Shown piece by piece: positions 7,820 through 16,844 of a stretch of DNA of 37,801 nt; the first letter of the stretch is position 1, and each line of letters begins with the position of its first letter. The position numbers and the translations under genes were made by a program. Location of the stretch: the NCBI GenBank assembly GCA_937894585.1, contig CALBGO010000086.1:1-37801 (forward strand). Direction: 5' to 3'. A model generated the notes under the pieces. The model did no database searches. It was not told the origin of the DNA and saw only the letters and a list, made by a program, of their open reading frames with translations. Source of the DNA: an uncultured Eubacterium sp. Its GTDB lineage: Bacteria; Bacillota; Clostridia; Peptostreptococcales; Anaerovoracaceae.

Positions 7820-9274
7820 ATGGCGGAACAAACGGGAAACATGAATGTCGACGGGATGTTAAATTTTAAAAATGCAGATGTGATTTTAGTAGTAAATAAA
7901 GATTTTGATATTGTTTATCATTCTCGTTTTGATTCAGGTTTAAAGGGAGGACGGGCTGAGAAACCTTGTAAAAATCTTTTTGAATTATACCCGTCTTTAG
8001 GGAAAAAAGAGAGTTCTATTGCAAAGACCATGTCCACGGGGGAGTGTATTTATAATGATGCGCAGAAATTTGTAGATCGTAGCGGCCGGGTTTATGTGAC
8101 GAGGAATATTACAATCCCGCTTTTTAGAGAGGGACAGATCATTGGCGTTATAGAGCTTACAAAGGACCTTACTACAGTTGAACATGCAGAGCGAAAATGT
8201 GAATATCTCAAGACTATATCCAAAGATAACAAATTCCACCCAAACCGGGAGAATAACGAGAAACTCAGCTTTGATGATATTCTTACGCTCAATGAAGAAA
8301 TGCTGACGGCAATTGAGCAGGCGAAAATTTTTGCGCTGAACCCGAACCCTGTTTTGATTTATGGTGAAACAGGAACCGGAAAAGAAATGTTTGCGCAGGC
8401 TATGATCAATTATGCCGCAGGACCGAAGCAGAAAATTATTGTACAAAACTGCGCAGCAGTTCCTGAAAATCTGATTGAATCGATTCTTTTCGGAACGACA
8501 AAAGGGTCTTACACCGGAGCAGAAAATAAAAAAGGACTTTTTGAAGAGGCAGATGGCGGGATCTTCTTTTTAGACGAACTGAACGCCCTGCCGTATCATG
8601 TGCAGGGGAAACTGCTCAGAGTTGTGCAGGAAGGAACCTTCAGACCGATCGGAGCCTCGAAGGAGAAGAAAGTAAATGTGAAAATCATTGCGGCGATGAA
8701 TATTGATCCGATGGAAGCCATTGAAAAAAATATTCTCAGAAAAGACTTGTTTTACAGACTCAGCGGGAGTATGATTTATCTTCTGCCATTAAGAGAAAGA
8801 CCCGACGATATCGAGTATCTGATAGATAACTATATAGATATTTTCAATGAGAACTACCATCGCCATGTGACAGGTATTTCAGAAAAACTGAGGGACTTTT
8901 TCCTCTCTTACAGCTGGGAGGGAAATGTGAGAGAACTGAAGCATGTAATAGAATCGATGATAAGTATGTCGAAGGAAGACGAGCTGCAGTTTAATCAGCT
9001 ACCGTTGTATTTGCACAGTAAATTAAAAGATGTCAAGGGATTTGAGGCTGAACTGAAAAAAATCGAAAAAAGCGATGAAGACAACGTTATTGTGGATTTC
9101 GGTGCTGAAAATTATGACCTTAGAACAGCTGTAGAAATATTGGAAAGAAATCTTATTTTAAAAACTCTGGCGAAAACAAAAGGAAACAAAACGAAGGCGG
9201 GAGAACTCCTCGGTATTCCGAGACAGACCCTGAAATATAAGATGGACAGATTAGGACTTGAGGATGCGGAATAA
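7820..9274 (+). CDS. Sigma-54-dependent activator 1 (PAS-AAA-Fis), grd-linked
   Basis: A 484-residue enhancer-binding protein. It has an N-terminal PAS-like sensor (about residues 15-120), then an AAA+ domain with Walker A GETGTGKE (182-189), sigma-54 contact loop GSYTGA (229-234, a variant of GAFTGA) and Walker B FFLDE (about 249-253). A C-terminal Fis-type helix-turn-helix (about 444-480) follows. It remodels sigma-54 polymerase at -24/-12 promoters. It is coupled to grdX and sits directly before the sigma-54 promoter of grdE, so that operon is the likely target. It resembles activator 2 closely in every domain. The effector bound by the PAS domain is unknown. Confidence 0.92.
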   Translation: MAEQTGNMNVDGMLNFKNADVILVVNKDFDIVYHSRFDSGLKGGRAEKPCKNLFELYPSLGKKESSIAKTMSTGECIYNDAQKFVDRSGRVYVTRNITIPLFREGQIIGVIELTKDLTTVEHAERKCEYLKTISKDNKFHPNRENNEKLSFDDILTLNEEMLTAIEQAKIFALNPNPVLIYGETGTGKEMFAQAMINYAAGPKQKIIVQNCAAVPENLIESILFGTTKGSYTGAENKKGLFEEADGGIFFLDELNALPYHVQGKLLRVVQEGTFRPIGASKEKKVNVKIIAAMNIDPMEAIEKNILRKDLFYRLSGSMIYLLPLRERPDDIEYLIDNYIDIFNENYHRHVTGISEKLRDFFLSYSWEGNVRELKHVIESMISMSKEDELQFNQLPLYLHSKLKDVKGFEAELKKIEKSDEDNVIVDFGAENYDLRTAVEILERNLILKTLAKTKGNKTKAGELLGIPRQTLKYKMDRLGLEDAE

Positions 9275-9280
9275 ATATTT

Positions 9281-9318
9281 CGTCAATAAATTGGCGTAAA
9301 TGCGACGGAAATTTGTCG
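9281..9318. promoter_or_regulatory. Tandem candidate activator sites upstream of grdEB
   Basis: CGACGGAAATTTGTCG (9303-9318) is a CGAC-N8-GTCG dyad. A looser copy, CGTCAATAAATTGGCG (9281-9296), starts 22 bases earlier, about two helical turns. They lie 83-120 bases upstream of the -24 box, the usual place for sigma-54 enhancer sites. A close relative is found upstream of grdA. Confidence 0.5.
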
Positions 9319-9400
9319 AAAATTGATATTCGTAAAGACTGCAATACATTTTTTAGAAAAAGCAGGCCGAGTTTCCAATGAAAATGCCTGATAAGTCATT

Positions 9401-9416
9401 TGGCATGAACTTTGCT
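9401..9416 (+). promoter_or_regulatory. Sigma-54 promoter of grdEB
   Basis: TGGCATGAACTTTGCT has the invariant GG (9402-9403) and GC (9414-9415) at -24/-12 spacing and fits TGGCAYRN4TTGCW. Initiation is expected near 9427, about 68 bases before grdE. Confidence 0.9.
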
Positions 9417-9494
9417 AGTATAATTAGCAGTAAAAAGATGTGCATCCACATGAGTTAATGTCATTACAAATGAAAACAGAAAGGAAAATCTGAT

Positions 9495-10784
9495 ATGAAT
9501 TTGGAACTTAGAAAAGTTGCCGTCAGAGATATCTGTTTTGATACAGAAAATAAGATTGTTGACGGCTGCCTGCATGTAGATCCAAAGACTTTGGAAGAAA
9601 TTGCTTTGGAAGACGGCAGAGTAAAGAGTGTTTCCTTTGATATCGCAAGACCGGGGGAATCCGTAAGAATTGTTCCTGTGAAAGATGTCATTGAACCGAG
9701 AGCAAAAGCAGAAGGACCGGGAGAAACCTTCCCGGGACTGTTTACCGAAGATATGCAGGAAGCCGGAGAAGGCGTGACCTATGCATTATCCGGCTGTGCG
9801 CTGACAACAACAGGACCGATCGTGGGATTCCAGGAAGGCGTTATTGACATGTCCGGCCCCGGTACGCAGTATACGGTTTATTCCGAACTGAATCATGTAG
9901 TTATGATTATTGAAAAACAGGATTATGTTGACCAGCATGACCATGAAGAAGTTGTTCGTCTTGCAGGGATCAGAGTTGCCCGTTATCTTGCAACACTGGC
10001 GTTTGACTGCGAAGATTACGAAACTGAAAACTACGAATGGAAATCGATCGGAGAAAAATATAATGAGTATCCGGATCTTCCGAGAGTTGTTTATGTATAT
10101 AACTGCATGGCGCAGGGTCTGCTGCACGATACTTACTTCTACGGAAGAGATGCTAAAGTGCTGGTTCCGACCATGATCACGCCGTTAGAAGTTATGGACG
10201 GTGCGGTTATTTCCGGAAACTGCGTTTCACCGGGATCAAAAACAACAACTTACATGCATCAGAACAATGCGGTTATTAAAGAACTGATGGAAAAGCACGG
10301 AAAAGAAATCAACTTTATGGGAATTGTGCTGAACCCATTAATGACCACATTAAAAGAGAAATTCAGAGACAGAATGCTGACTGTGCGTCAGGTGAAAATG
10401 CTGGGTGCGCAGGGGGCTATCATTTCTCAGGAGGGATTTGGAAATCCTACGACAGACCTGATGATCGTATGTCAGGAACTGGAGAAAAATGGTATCAAAA
10501 CTGTTATTATCACCAATGAAGACGCCGGCGTAGATGGAATGAGTGAGTCGCTGCCTGACAGTGTACAGGAAGCAAACGCTATTGTTTCAACCGGCAACTC
10601 CAACGCGACAGTTCTGCTGCCTGCAATGGAAAAGACAATCGGTAATCTGAAAGAAGTAGAAAGAGTGTGCGGCGGCAATGTAACCTCTATTCAGGAGGAC
10701 GGAAGCTTATTGCTTGAAATTCACGGAATTATGGGAAGCCATAATCTGCAGGGCAATACGAAGCTGGGCTGTATTACTTTATAA
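9495..10784 (+). CDS. grdE: Glycine/sarcosine/betaine reductase protein B, pyruvoyl subunit precursor (GrdE family)
   Basis: A 429-residue proprotein of the substrate-binding component (protein B) of the reductase. In the family it is cut before a cysteine that becomes a pyruvoyl group forming a Schiff base with the amino acid. The corresponding site here is GN-C243-VSPGSKTTTY. The long N-terminal alpha part and shorter beta part have normal lengths. AAAGGAAA precedes ATG 9495. It is co-transcribed with grdB 16 bases downstream. Glycine is the default guess, because only one protein B set is present; GrdG (sarcosine) or GrdI (betaine) specificity cannot be excluded by reading. Confidence 0.9.
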   Translation: MNLELRKVAVRDICFDTENKIVDGCLHVDPKTLEEIALEDGRVKSVSFDIARPGESVRIVPVKDVIEPRAKAEGPGETFPGLFTEDMQEAGEGVTYALSGCALTTTGPIVGFQEGVIDMSGPGTQYTVYSELNHVVMIIEKQDYVDQHDHEEVVRLAGIRVARYLATLAFDCEDYETENYEWKSIGEKYNEYPDLPRVVYVYNCMAQGLLHDTYFYGRDAKVLVPTMITPLEVMDGAVISGNCVSPGSKTTTYMHQNNAVIKELMEKHGKEINFMGIVLNPLMTTLKEKFRDRMLTVRQVKMLGAQGAIISQEGFGNPTTDLMIVCQELEKNGIKTVIITNEDAGVDGMSESLPDSVQEANAIVSTGNSNATVLLPAMEKTIGNLKEVERVCGGNVTSIQEDGSLLLEIHGIMGSHNLQGNTKLGCITL

Positions 10785-10799
10785 AAAGGAGTCTGAATC

Positions 10800-12071
10800 A
10801 TGAAGAGAATTTTATTTTATACAAATCAATTCTTCGGTCAGATCGGCGGAGAGGAGTTTGCATATCAGGAACCTTTTGTAGAAGATGGTATCCGTGGAAA
10901 TGCACAGGCTTTTGCTCCACGCATTAAGGGCGGAGAAATTGTGGCAACCATTGTATGCGGCGATAACTATTTCGTTGAAAACATGGATGTATGCAAAGAA
11001 TTCATTAAGAAACAGGTAGAAGCTTATAAACCTGATATTCTGATCGCAGGACCTGCTTTTAATGCGGGCAGATTCGGAATTGCCTGCTGTGAAACCTGTA
11101 AATTTGTACAGAGCACTTACGGTATTCCTTCCATTACAGGTTTATATTGGGAAAACCCGGGCGTTGAAATGTATAAGGCAGACTGCTATATCATGGAAGT
11201 AGGCAAATCTGCCGCAACCATCAGAAAAGCGATTCCGCTGATCACAGATTTTGTGAATAAGCTGATCTCCGGCGAAAAATTAGGTACGCCGAAGCAGGAG
11301 CATTATTATCCAAAGGGACAGCGTGTAAATGTATTCCACGAAGATAACGGTGCGAAAAGAGCGGTTGACATGCTGGTTAAAAAATTAAACGGCGAGCCGT
11401 ATGACACAGAACTGGAAATCTCTGTATATGAGAAAGTTGATCCGGCAGCGCCGCTTGCTGATTTAGCGCATGCAAAAATTGCATTGTGTACAACCGGCGG
11501 TATTGTGCCTATGGGAAATCCGGATCATATGTATGCGGCAACTGCAAAGTTCTGGAAAAAGTATAGCCTGGAAGGTATGGATGAGCTGAAAGCCGGCGAA
11601 TTTGAATCTGTTCATGCAGGTTATGACCCGGTATATGCAAACGAGGATCCGAACAGAGTTGCGCCTTACAGAATGTTGAAAACATTGGAAAAAGAAGGTG
11701 TAATAGGCGAAATATATCCTTATCTGTTGACAACAACAGGAAATTCCACCTCCGTGGCTGATGCTACAAAATTTGGTCAGGAAATGGCAAAAGACTTGCT
11801 TGCAGCAGGTGTTGACGGCGTTATCCTGACGAGCACCTGAGGGACCTGTACGCGTTGCGGTGCAACAATAGTGAAACAAATTGAAAAAGCAGGTATCCCT
11901 GCAGCTCACATCTGTACAGTTACTCCGATTTCAAAGACTGTCGGCGCAGCCAGAATATCCGGCGCGCAGGCGATTCCTTATCCAACCGGCAACCCGCAGT
12001 TACCGGCGGAAAAAGAAGAAAGACGCCAGAGAGAAATCGTAATGAATGCCCTGGAGCTTTTAGTAAAGTAA
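10800..12071 (+). CDS. grdB: Glycine/sarcosine/betaine reductase protein B, selenoprotein subunit (UGA at 11838-11840)
   Basis: A 423-residue selenoprotein. A first open segment ends at TGA 11838-11840, but the same frame continues to TAA 12069 and gives the family motif LTST-Sec347-GTCTRCGAT. The Sec attacks the substrate bound to the pyruvoyl of GrdE, producing Se-carboxymethyl-Sec on protein A. Downstream residues IEKAGIPAAHICT and the C-terminal PTGNPQLPAEKEERR are also typical. AAGGAG lies eight bases before ATG 10800. Glycine (GrdB) rather than sarcosine (GrdF) or betaine (GrdH) specificity is assumed, not shown. A standard gene caller would truncate this protein by 77 residues. Confidence 0.93.
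11854..11866 (+). promoter_or_regulatory. SECIS hairpin of grdB
   Basis: GTTGC-GGT-GCAAC, a perfect 5-bp stem with a loop starting with G, begins 13 bases after the UGA with its loop about 18 bases away. This matches bacterial SECIS geometry for SelB recognition. Confidence 0.65.
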
Positions 12072-12109
12072 AATAAAATAGATATAAAGATATGAGTAAT
12101 AGGCGGTAA

Positions 12110-12132
12110 GGGAATCAGCGGCGCTGATTCCC
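12110..12132 (+). other. Stem-loop between grdB and selC
   Basis: GGGAATCAGC (12110-12119) pairs perfectly with GCTGATTCCC (12123-12132) around a GGC loop. No T-tract follows, so it is not a classical terminator. It may block 3' exonuclease on the grdEB message or aid processing of a joint transcript with the tRNA. Confidence 0.5.
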
Positions 12133-12179
12133 GTGTCTGCCTTGTATAGCGAGGATACTTAACAAGTGTACCAAAGTAT

Positions 12180-12276
12180 GGGGGTAGATGGGTGCTGGTG
12201 TGCCCTACGGTCTTCAAAACCGGTGCGAGGGGTTAGGAGCCTCTTGGGTGGGTTCGATTCCCACATACTCCCGCCA
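12180..12276 (+). tRNA. selC: tRNA-Sec (anticodon UCA)
   Basis: A 97-base selenocysteine tRNA including encoded CCA. The anticodon stem CGGT/ACCG holds the loop CTTCAAA with anticodon TCA at 12214-12216. There is a 6-bp D stem GGGTGC/GTGCCC, a long variable arm (GAGGGGTTAGGAGCCTC region), a T arm GTGGG-TTCGATT-CCCAC and a long acceptor (GGGGGTAG with ATACTCCC, terminal inner pair mismatched) followed by G and CCA. The long acceptor and long variable arm are specific to Sec tRNAs. It lies 19 bases before selA. Confidence 0.95.
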
Positions 12277-12295
12277 AATTGAAAAGGAGAATGCT

Positions 12296-13702
12296 ATGCA
12301 CAGTGAATTACTTCGAAACCTGCCAAAAGTAGATGATCTTTTAAGAGATGAGAGAATCGTCCGCGCTTCCTGCGGTCTTTCTCATGAACAGGTAGCAGAT
12401 GAAATAAGAACTGTGATAGATGAAAAGAGAAAGGCGTTTCTTCACAGTGAGATACTGCAGAAGGAGGCCTTTCTTTCGTTTGATTCTATCGCAGAGGAAG
12501 TGGAAGAACATATCCGCAGACTGCGTTTTAAAAGTCTGCGGCGCGTGATCAATGCAACGGGTGTAGTTTTACATACGAACTTAGGAAGAGCAAAATTAAG
12601 TGAGAATGCGATTGCGGCAGTTACAGAGGCCGTTTCGGGATATTCGACACTGGAGTATGATCCAATGTCCGGAAAGAGAGGGTCGCGCCATGTGCATACG
12701 GAGGAACTGATCAGGAAGATCACAGGCGCAGAAGCCGCCATGGTTGTTAATAATAATGCAGCAGCAACGATGCTTTGCCTAGCGGCTCTTGGAAAAGGCA
12801 GAGAAGTAGTAATTTCCAGAGGTGAACTGGTAGAAATCGGAGGTTCCTTCAGAGTGCCTGAAATTATGGAACAGAGCGGAGCGCACCTGGCAGAGGTGGG
12901 AACCACGAACAAAACCAGGATTGGCGATTATGAAAAAGCGATCGGAGAAAATACGGGCATGTTACTGAAAGTGCATACCAGCAATTATAAAATCATTGGG
13001 TTTACAGAAGATGTGTCGCTGCATGCATTGCGGGAAGTGGCGGACAGACACGGCCTGCCCCTCGTTTATGATATGGGAAGCGGCCTGATGACAGACCTTA
13101 CTGAATACGGAATTTTCGAGCCTACAGTAAAAGACAGCCTCAGCGCCGGGGCAGATGTGGTTCTTTTCAGTGGCGACAAACTGCTCGGCGGTCCGCAGGG
13201 AGGAATTATCGTCGGGAAAAAAGACTATATCGACCGAATGAAAAAGCACCCGCTTGCAAGAGTTTTACGTATCGACAAAATGACTGCTGCTGCAATGGAA
13301 GCAGTTTTCCTTGCTTACTATGACGAAAAGAAAGCGAAAGAGGAAATCCCCACACTTGCTATGCTGACGAAAAATAACGATGAACTGTATAAAGAAGCTG
13401 AACTCTTGAAGAAACGAATAGATGATCTGGAGCTGGGGGTTGAAACAGAAGTTGCAGCAGTGGACGGAATGGTAGGCGGCGGCAGTGCGCCGGATACTGT
13501 TTTGAAGAGCTGGGCTGTGTTTTTAAAACATACCGGTATACAGGCGGCGGCCGTTGCGGAAGGACTGCGACTGGGAGAAATTCCGGTAATCGTAAGAATT
13601 GTACGGGATAGAATTGTAATAGATGTTCGAACAGTTACGCTGCAGGAGCAGGAAATATTGGTTCAGAAACTTGCGGCAGTAATGAAAGAGAGAGTAGAAT
13701 GA
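12296..13702 (+). CDS. selA: L-seryl-tRNA(Sec) selenium transferase SelA
   Basis: A 468-residue PLP enzyme converting Ser-tRNA-Sec to Sec-tRNA-Sec with selenophosphate; the family forms a large homo-oligomer. It shows NATGVVLHTNLGRA, the VVNNNAAAT loop and the PLP lysine K295 in FSGDKLLGGPQGG. ATG 12296 follows AAGGAG; upstream in-frame ATGs lie inside selC and are not starts. The selC-selA-selB order is close-packed. The stop overlaps the selB start as ATGA, indicating coupling. Confidence 0.96.
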   Translation: MHSELLRNLPKVDDLLRDERIVRASCGLSHEQVADEIRTVIDEKRKAFLHSEILQKEAFLSFDSIAEEVEEHIRRLRFKSLRRVINATGVVLHTNLGRAKLSENAIAAVTEAVSGYSTLEYDPMSGKRGSRHVHTEELIRKITGAEAAMVVNNNAAATMLCLAALGKGREVVISRGELVEIGGSFRVPEIMEQSGAHLAEVGTTNKTRIGDYEKAIGENTGMLLKVHTSNYKIIGFTEDVSLHALREVADRHGLPLVYDMGSGLMTDLTEYGIFEPTVKDSLSAGADVVLFSGDKLLGGPQGGIIVGKKDYIDRMKKHPLARVLRIDKMTAAAMEAVFLAYYDEKKAKEEIPTLAMLTKNNDELYKEAELLKKRIDDLELGVETEVAAVDGMVGGGSAPDTVLKSWAVFLKHTGIQAAAVAEGLRLGEIPVIVRIVRDRIVIDVRTVTLQEQEILVQKLAAVMKERVE

Positions 13703-15633
13703 AAAATATCGTAATTGGAACGGCAGGTCATGTAGATCACGGGAAGACCTGCCTGATTAAAACACTGACGGGAATAGATACGGACCGTTTGAAGGAGGAA
13801 CAAAAAAGAGGCATTACCATTGAAAACGGATTTGCAGACTTTGTTTTAGGCGAATATGATATCAGTGTCATCGATGTACCCGGCCATGAGAAATTTATTA
13901 AAAATATGCTGGCCGGAATTGGCGGAATCGATATGGTTTTGCTTGTAATAGGGTTAGATGAAGGCGTTATGCCGCAGACTGTGGAACATCTGCAGATTCT
14001 TACAATGCTGGGCATTGAAAAGGGAATTATTGTATTTACCAAAAGTGATCTGGTTCAGGACGAAGAATGGCGTGAACTTGTGAAAGATGACACTGCCTCG
14101 CTGGTTAGCGGGACTTTTTTGGAAAATGCGCCTATGGTCGAAGTGTCGGCGTATACCGGATTCAATATTGAAGAACTGAAACGCTTGATTTTATCCAACA
14201 TTGAGGACAAGGGACTGAGACAGACAGAGCCGGAGCTGTTCCGTCTGCCGATTGACAGAGTGTTTACCATTGACGGCTTCGGCACGGTAATCACCGGAAC
14301 TTTATTGGAGGGACAGGTTTCTTCCGGTGAAGAGGTTATGGTTTATCCGCAGGGCAGGAAAGTTAAAATTCGAAATCTTCAAGTTCATAATCATACTGTA
14401 CAGACAGCATATGCAGGCCAGAGAACTGCTGTGAACTTAAACGGCGTAAAAAAGGAAGAACTGGAAAGAGGACAGGTTTTGGCAAGACCGACAGGATTGA
14501 CGCCGTCTATGATGCTCGATGTCAGACTTGAATTATTTGAAACTGTGGAAAGGGAAGTTCTGAACGGAAGCAGGGTGCATATTTATTGCGGAGCCTCACA
14601 AGTGATCGGAAAAGTTGTTTTGCTGGATCGAGATGCTTTATTTCCGGGAGAACAGTGTTATGCACAGCTTAGGCTTGAAGAGGAGATTGCAGTTCGGCGA
14701 AGCGACAGATTTATCATTAGATTTTATTCCCCTGTGATTACAGTGGGAGGCGGTAAAGTGCTGGAGGCAAATCCGGATAAGCATAAGAGATTTCGAGAGG
14801 ATATTTTGGAGCGTCTTCGGATCAAAGATGTCGGATCAGATAAAGAGATCATGGCTCTGCTGGTAAAAGAAGAAGGGCTTGGGGCACCGTCAGATGAAGA
14901 ACTGTTCTGCAAGATCTGTCTGCAGTATCATATCGGGCAGTATATCTTGAACGAGCTTAAAGAAGAAGGCGTTTTGATCCAAATGCCGGGACGGAGATGG
15001 ATTCATAAAGAAGCTTTTTTGAAGGTTGTTTCCGAAAGCGTGGAAATACTGGAGAACTATCATAGTAAGAATAAGCTTTCTTTAGGAATGGCAAAAGAAG
15101 AGTTTAAGTCAAGACTGATGAAGAATATGCATTTACAAGACGGGAAAGTGGCGGAAGAACTGTTTTCTCTGATGGAAAAGGACTCTGTTATTAAATGCGC
15201 AGGCCAGACGGTTTCCCTCAAAGACTTTAGTATAGAATATTCTCCGGAACTGGAACAGATGCGGCAGAGAATGATAGAGATATACAGGGACAAGCCTTTT
15301 GAAATGCCGACGATAGAAGAAGCCCTGGAGGCGGAAGCAGATAAAGTCAACGGAAAGCATATTATTGAGGCGCTGGCTGTGGAGGGATTTTTGCTTCGAT
15401 TGGATTATCAGTATTATATTGCATCAGATGCATTCCGAGAGGCAGTTAAGAAAACTCGCAGGATCGCAGAAGAAAACGATGGGAAATTTACCTTGGCACA
15501 GTTTAGAGATGTGATAGGAACTTCAAGAAAATATGCCTTAGTAATACTGGATCACCTGGACAGGGAAAAGATAACGCAAAAAGTGGAAGATGTAAGAATT
15601 TTTCTGGATGCCGGAGGAGAATATGGAATTTAA
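13699..15633 (+). CDS. selB: Selenocysteine-specific elongation factor SelB
   Basis: A 644-residue GTPase that delivers Sec-tRNA to UGA codons next to SECIS hairpins. The N-terminal EF-Tu-like G domain has GTAGHVDHGKT (7-17), DVPGHEKF and TKSD in place of the more usual NKxD. Two beta-barrel domains follow, then a C-terminal series of winged helices (about residues 380-640) that bind SECIS RNA. It overlaps selA by four bases and the next gene by 11 bases. Confidence 0.96.
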   Translation: MKNIVIGTAGHVDHGKTCLIKTLTGIDTDRLKEEQKRGITIENGFADFVLGEYDISVIDVPGHEKFIKNMLAGIGGIDMVLLVIGLDEGVMPQTVEHLQILTMLGIEKGIIVFTKSDLVQDEEWRELVKDDTASLVSGTFLENAPMVEVSAYTGFNIEELKRLILSNIEDKGLRQTEPELFRLPIDRVFTIDGFGTVITGTLLEGQVSSGEEVMVYPQGRKVKIRNLQVHNHTVQTAYAGQRTAVNLNGVKKEELERGQVLARPTGLTPSMMLDVRLELFETVEREVLNGSRVHIYCGASQVIGKVVLLDRDALFPGEQCYAQLRLEEEIAVRRSDRFIIRFYSPVITVGGGKVLEANPDKHKRFREDILERLRIKDVGSDKEIMALLVKEEGLGAPSDEELFCKICLQYHIGQYILNELKEEGVLIQMPGRRWIHKEAFLKVVSESVEILENYHSKNKLSLGMAKEEFKSRLMKNMHLQDGKVAEELFSLMEKDSVIKCAGQTVSLKDFSIEYSPELEQMRQRMIEIYRDKPFEMPTIEEALEAEADKVNGKHIIEALAVEGFLLRLDYQYYIASDAFREAVKKTRRIAEENDGKFTLAQFRDVIGTSRKYALVILDHLDREKITQKVEDVRIFLDAGGEYGI

Positions 15634-16531
15634 ACAAATTGAAGCATTTGTGAATGTAATAAAGTATAAAAGTTTTTCAAAAGCTGCTGATGCCTCTTTT
15701 TTAACGCAGCCGACAATCAGTACGCATATCAGTACGCTGGAAAAAGAGCTGGGCGTTACGCTGATTGACAGGCTCGGTAAAGAATCGCGCCCGACGAAAC
15801 AGGGGAGAGCCTTTTATAAATATGCTCTGAATTTGCTCAATACCAGGGAAAAGGCCATCATGGCAATGGGAAATCTGCAGGGCGCAATGTCCGGCGTGGT
15901 GGAAATGCAGGCTTCCAGTATTCCGGGGCAGTTTCTTTTGCCGCCGATGATGGCAAAGTTTAAACAGCAGTATTCGGGGGTTCGTTTTTACTTAGAGCAA
16001 TCAGACAGTGAAATGGTCTGGAATAATATATCTGACGGAAAAGGGGAGCTTGGATTTACCGGAGAGTACAAAAATAACAGTTTGAGCTATGAATTTCTTT
16101 GCAGGGATGAAGCGGTTTTAATTACGCCTAAAAACGAAAAATTTTTGTCTTTGCGAGAACAATCGGAATATATTTCAACAGAAGATTTCTGTAATGAAGC
16201 GTTTATATGGAGAGAAGAGGGTTCTGCAACCCGAACATCATTTGAAGATAAAGTGTATAAATATAAAGGTAGTAAACTCAGTGCCGTGGCAACGATAAAC
16301 AGTCTCGAAGCTATTAAACAGTGTGTTTCGGGTGGATTAGGCGTATCTATTGTTTCGCATCTTGCGGTAGAGGGACAAGAAGAAAAGGAAGATTATTTGG
16401 TGTTTAGATTTTCTGACTTTCATTTGGATAGAGAATTTTATATGGTTTATAACAGGGGCATTACACTTTCACCTATGGCATCTAGATTTAAAGACTTTAT
16501 TATGGATAGTTTTTTGCAAAAGAAGAACTAA
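15623..16531 (+). CDS. LysR-type regulator linked to selenium genes
   Basis: A 302-residue regulator. It has an N-terminal winged helix-turn-helix (FSKAADASFLTQPTISTHISTLEKEL) and a periplasmic-binding-fold effector domain. GGAGGAG precedes ATG 15623, and the gene begins inside the 3' end of selB, so it is translated with the Sec machinery. Proteins of this type recur next to selB/selD in Clostridia and are annotated as selenium metabolism-associated LysR regulators; the ligand is not known. The unlinked dyad at 5395-5418 and the sel genes themselves are possible targets, by inference. Confidence 0.85.
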   Translation: MEFKQIEAFVNVIKYKSFSKAADASFLTQPTISTHISTLEKELGVTLIDRLGKESRPTKQGRAFYKYALNLLNTREKAIMAMGNLQGAMSGVVEMQASSIPGQFLLPPMMAKFKQQYSGVRFYLEQSDSEMVWNNISDGKGELGFTGEYKNNSLSYEFLCRDEAVLITPKNEKFLSLREQSEYISTEDFCNEAFIWREEGSATRTSFEDKVYKYKGSKLSAVATINSLEAIKQCVSGGLGVSIVSHLAVEGQEEKEDYLVFRFSDFHLDREFYMVYNRGITLSPMASRFKDFIMDSFLQKKN

Positions 16532-16771
16532 CGTGATATTTACTTATTTGTCTGATTTGCCGAGAGAAAGGGATATTGGGGCGCAAATTTTTTGTCGTTA
16601 CCAAAGAAGCTTATTCGAAGAAACAGCCCAAAATATATATGCTTAAAAATTGTCGGGGTGTTCGTTTTTGGACGCCTAAAACCTGTCGTGGATTTATAAG
16701 CGGGAGAGCGCTCCTGTCGATAAAAATGATATAATGTTGAAATTTCAAACATTTCTATAAAATTCTTATTG

Positions 16772-16787
16772 TGGCATGATTGTTGCT
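16772..16787 (+). promoter_or_regulatory. Sigma-54 promoter of the antiporter-ald operon
   Basis: TGGCATGATTGTTGCT has GG (16773-16774) and GC (16785-16786) at correct spacing. Upstream (16582-16597) the sequence CGCAAATTTTTTGTCG resembles half of the grd upstream dyad. The ATG inside the -24 element is not the translation start. Confidence 0.88.
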
Positions 16788-16844
16788 AAATATATTTACA
16801 AATTTATTAGCCGTGCCAAAAGGCAAGAAAGGAAGGAATTATAT

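Noticed and set aside
9419..9424. TATAAT overlapping the grdE sigma-54 promoter as a sigma-A promoter
   Set aside because: No -35 hexamer at proper spacing; the -24/-12 match explains the region.
11871..12071. Separate 66-codon gene after grdB
   Set aside because: It is the C-terminal part of GrdB behind the Sec codon, in the same frame.
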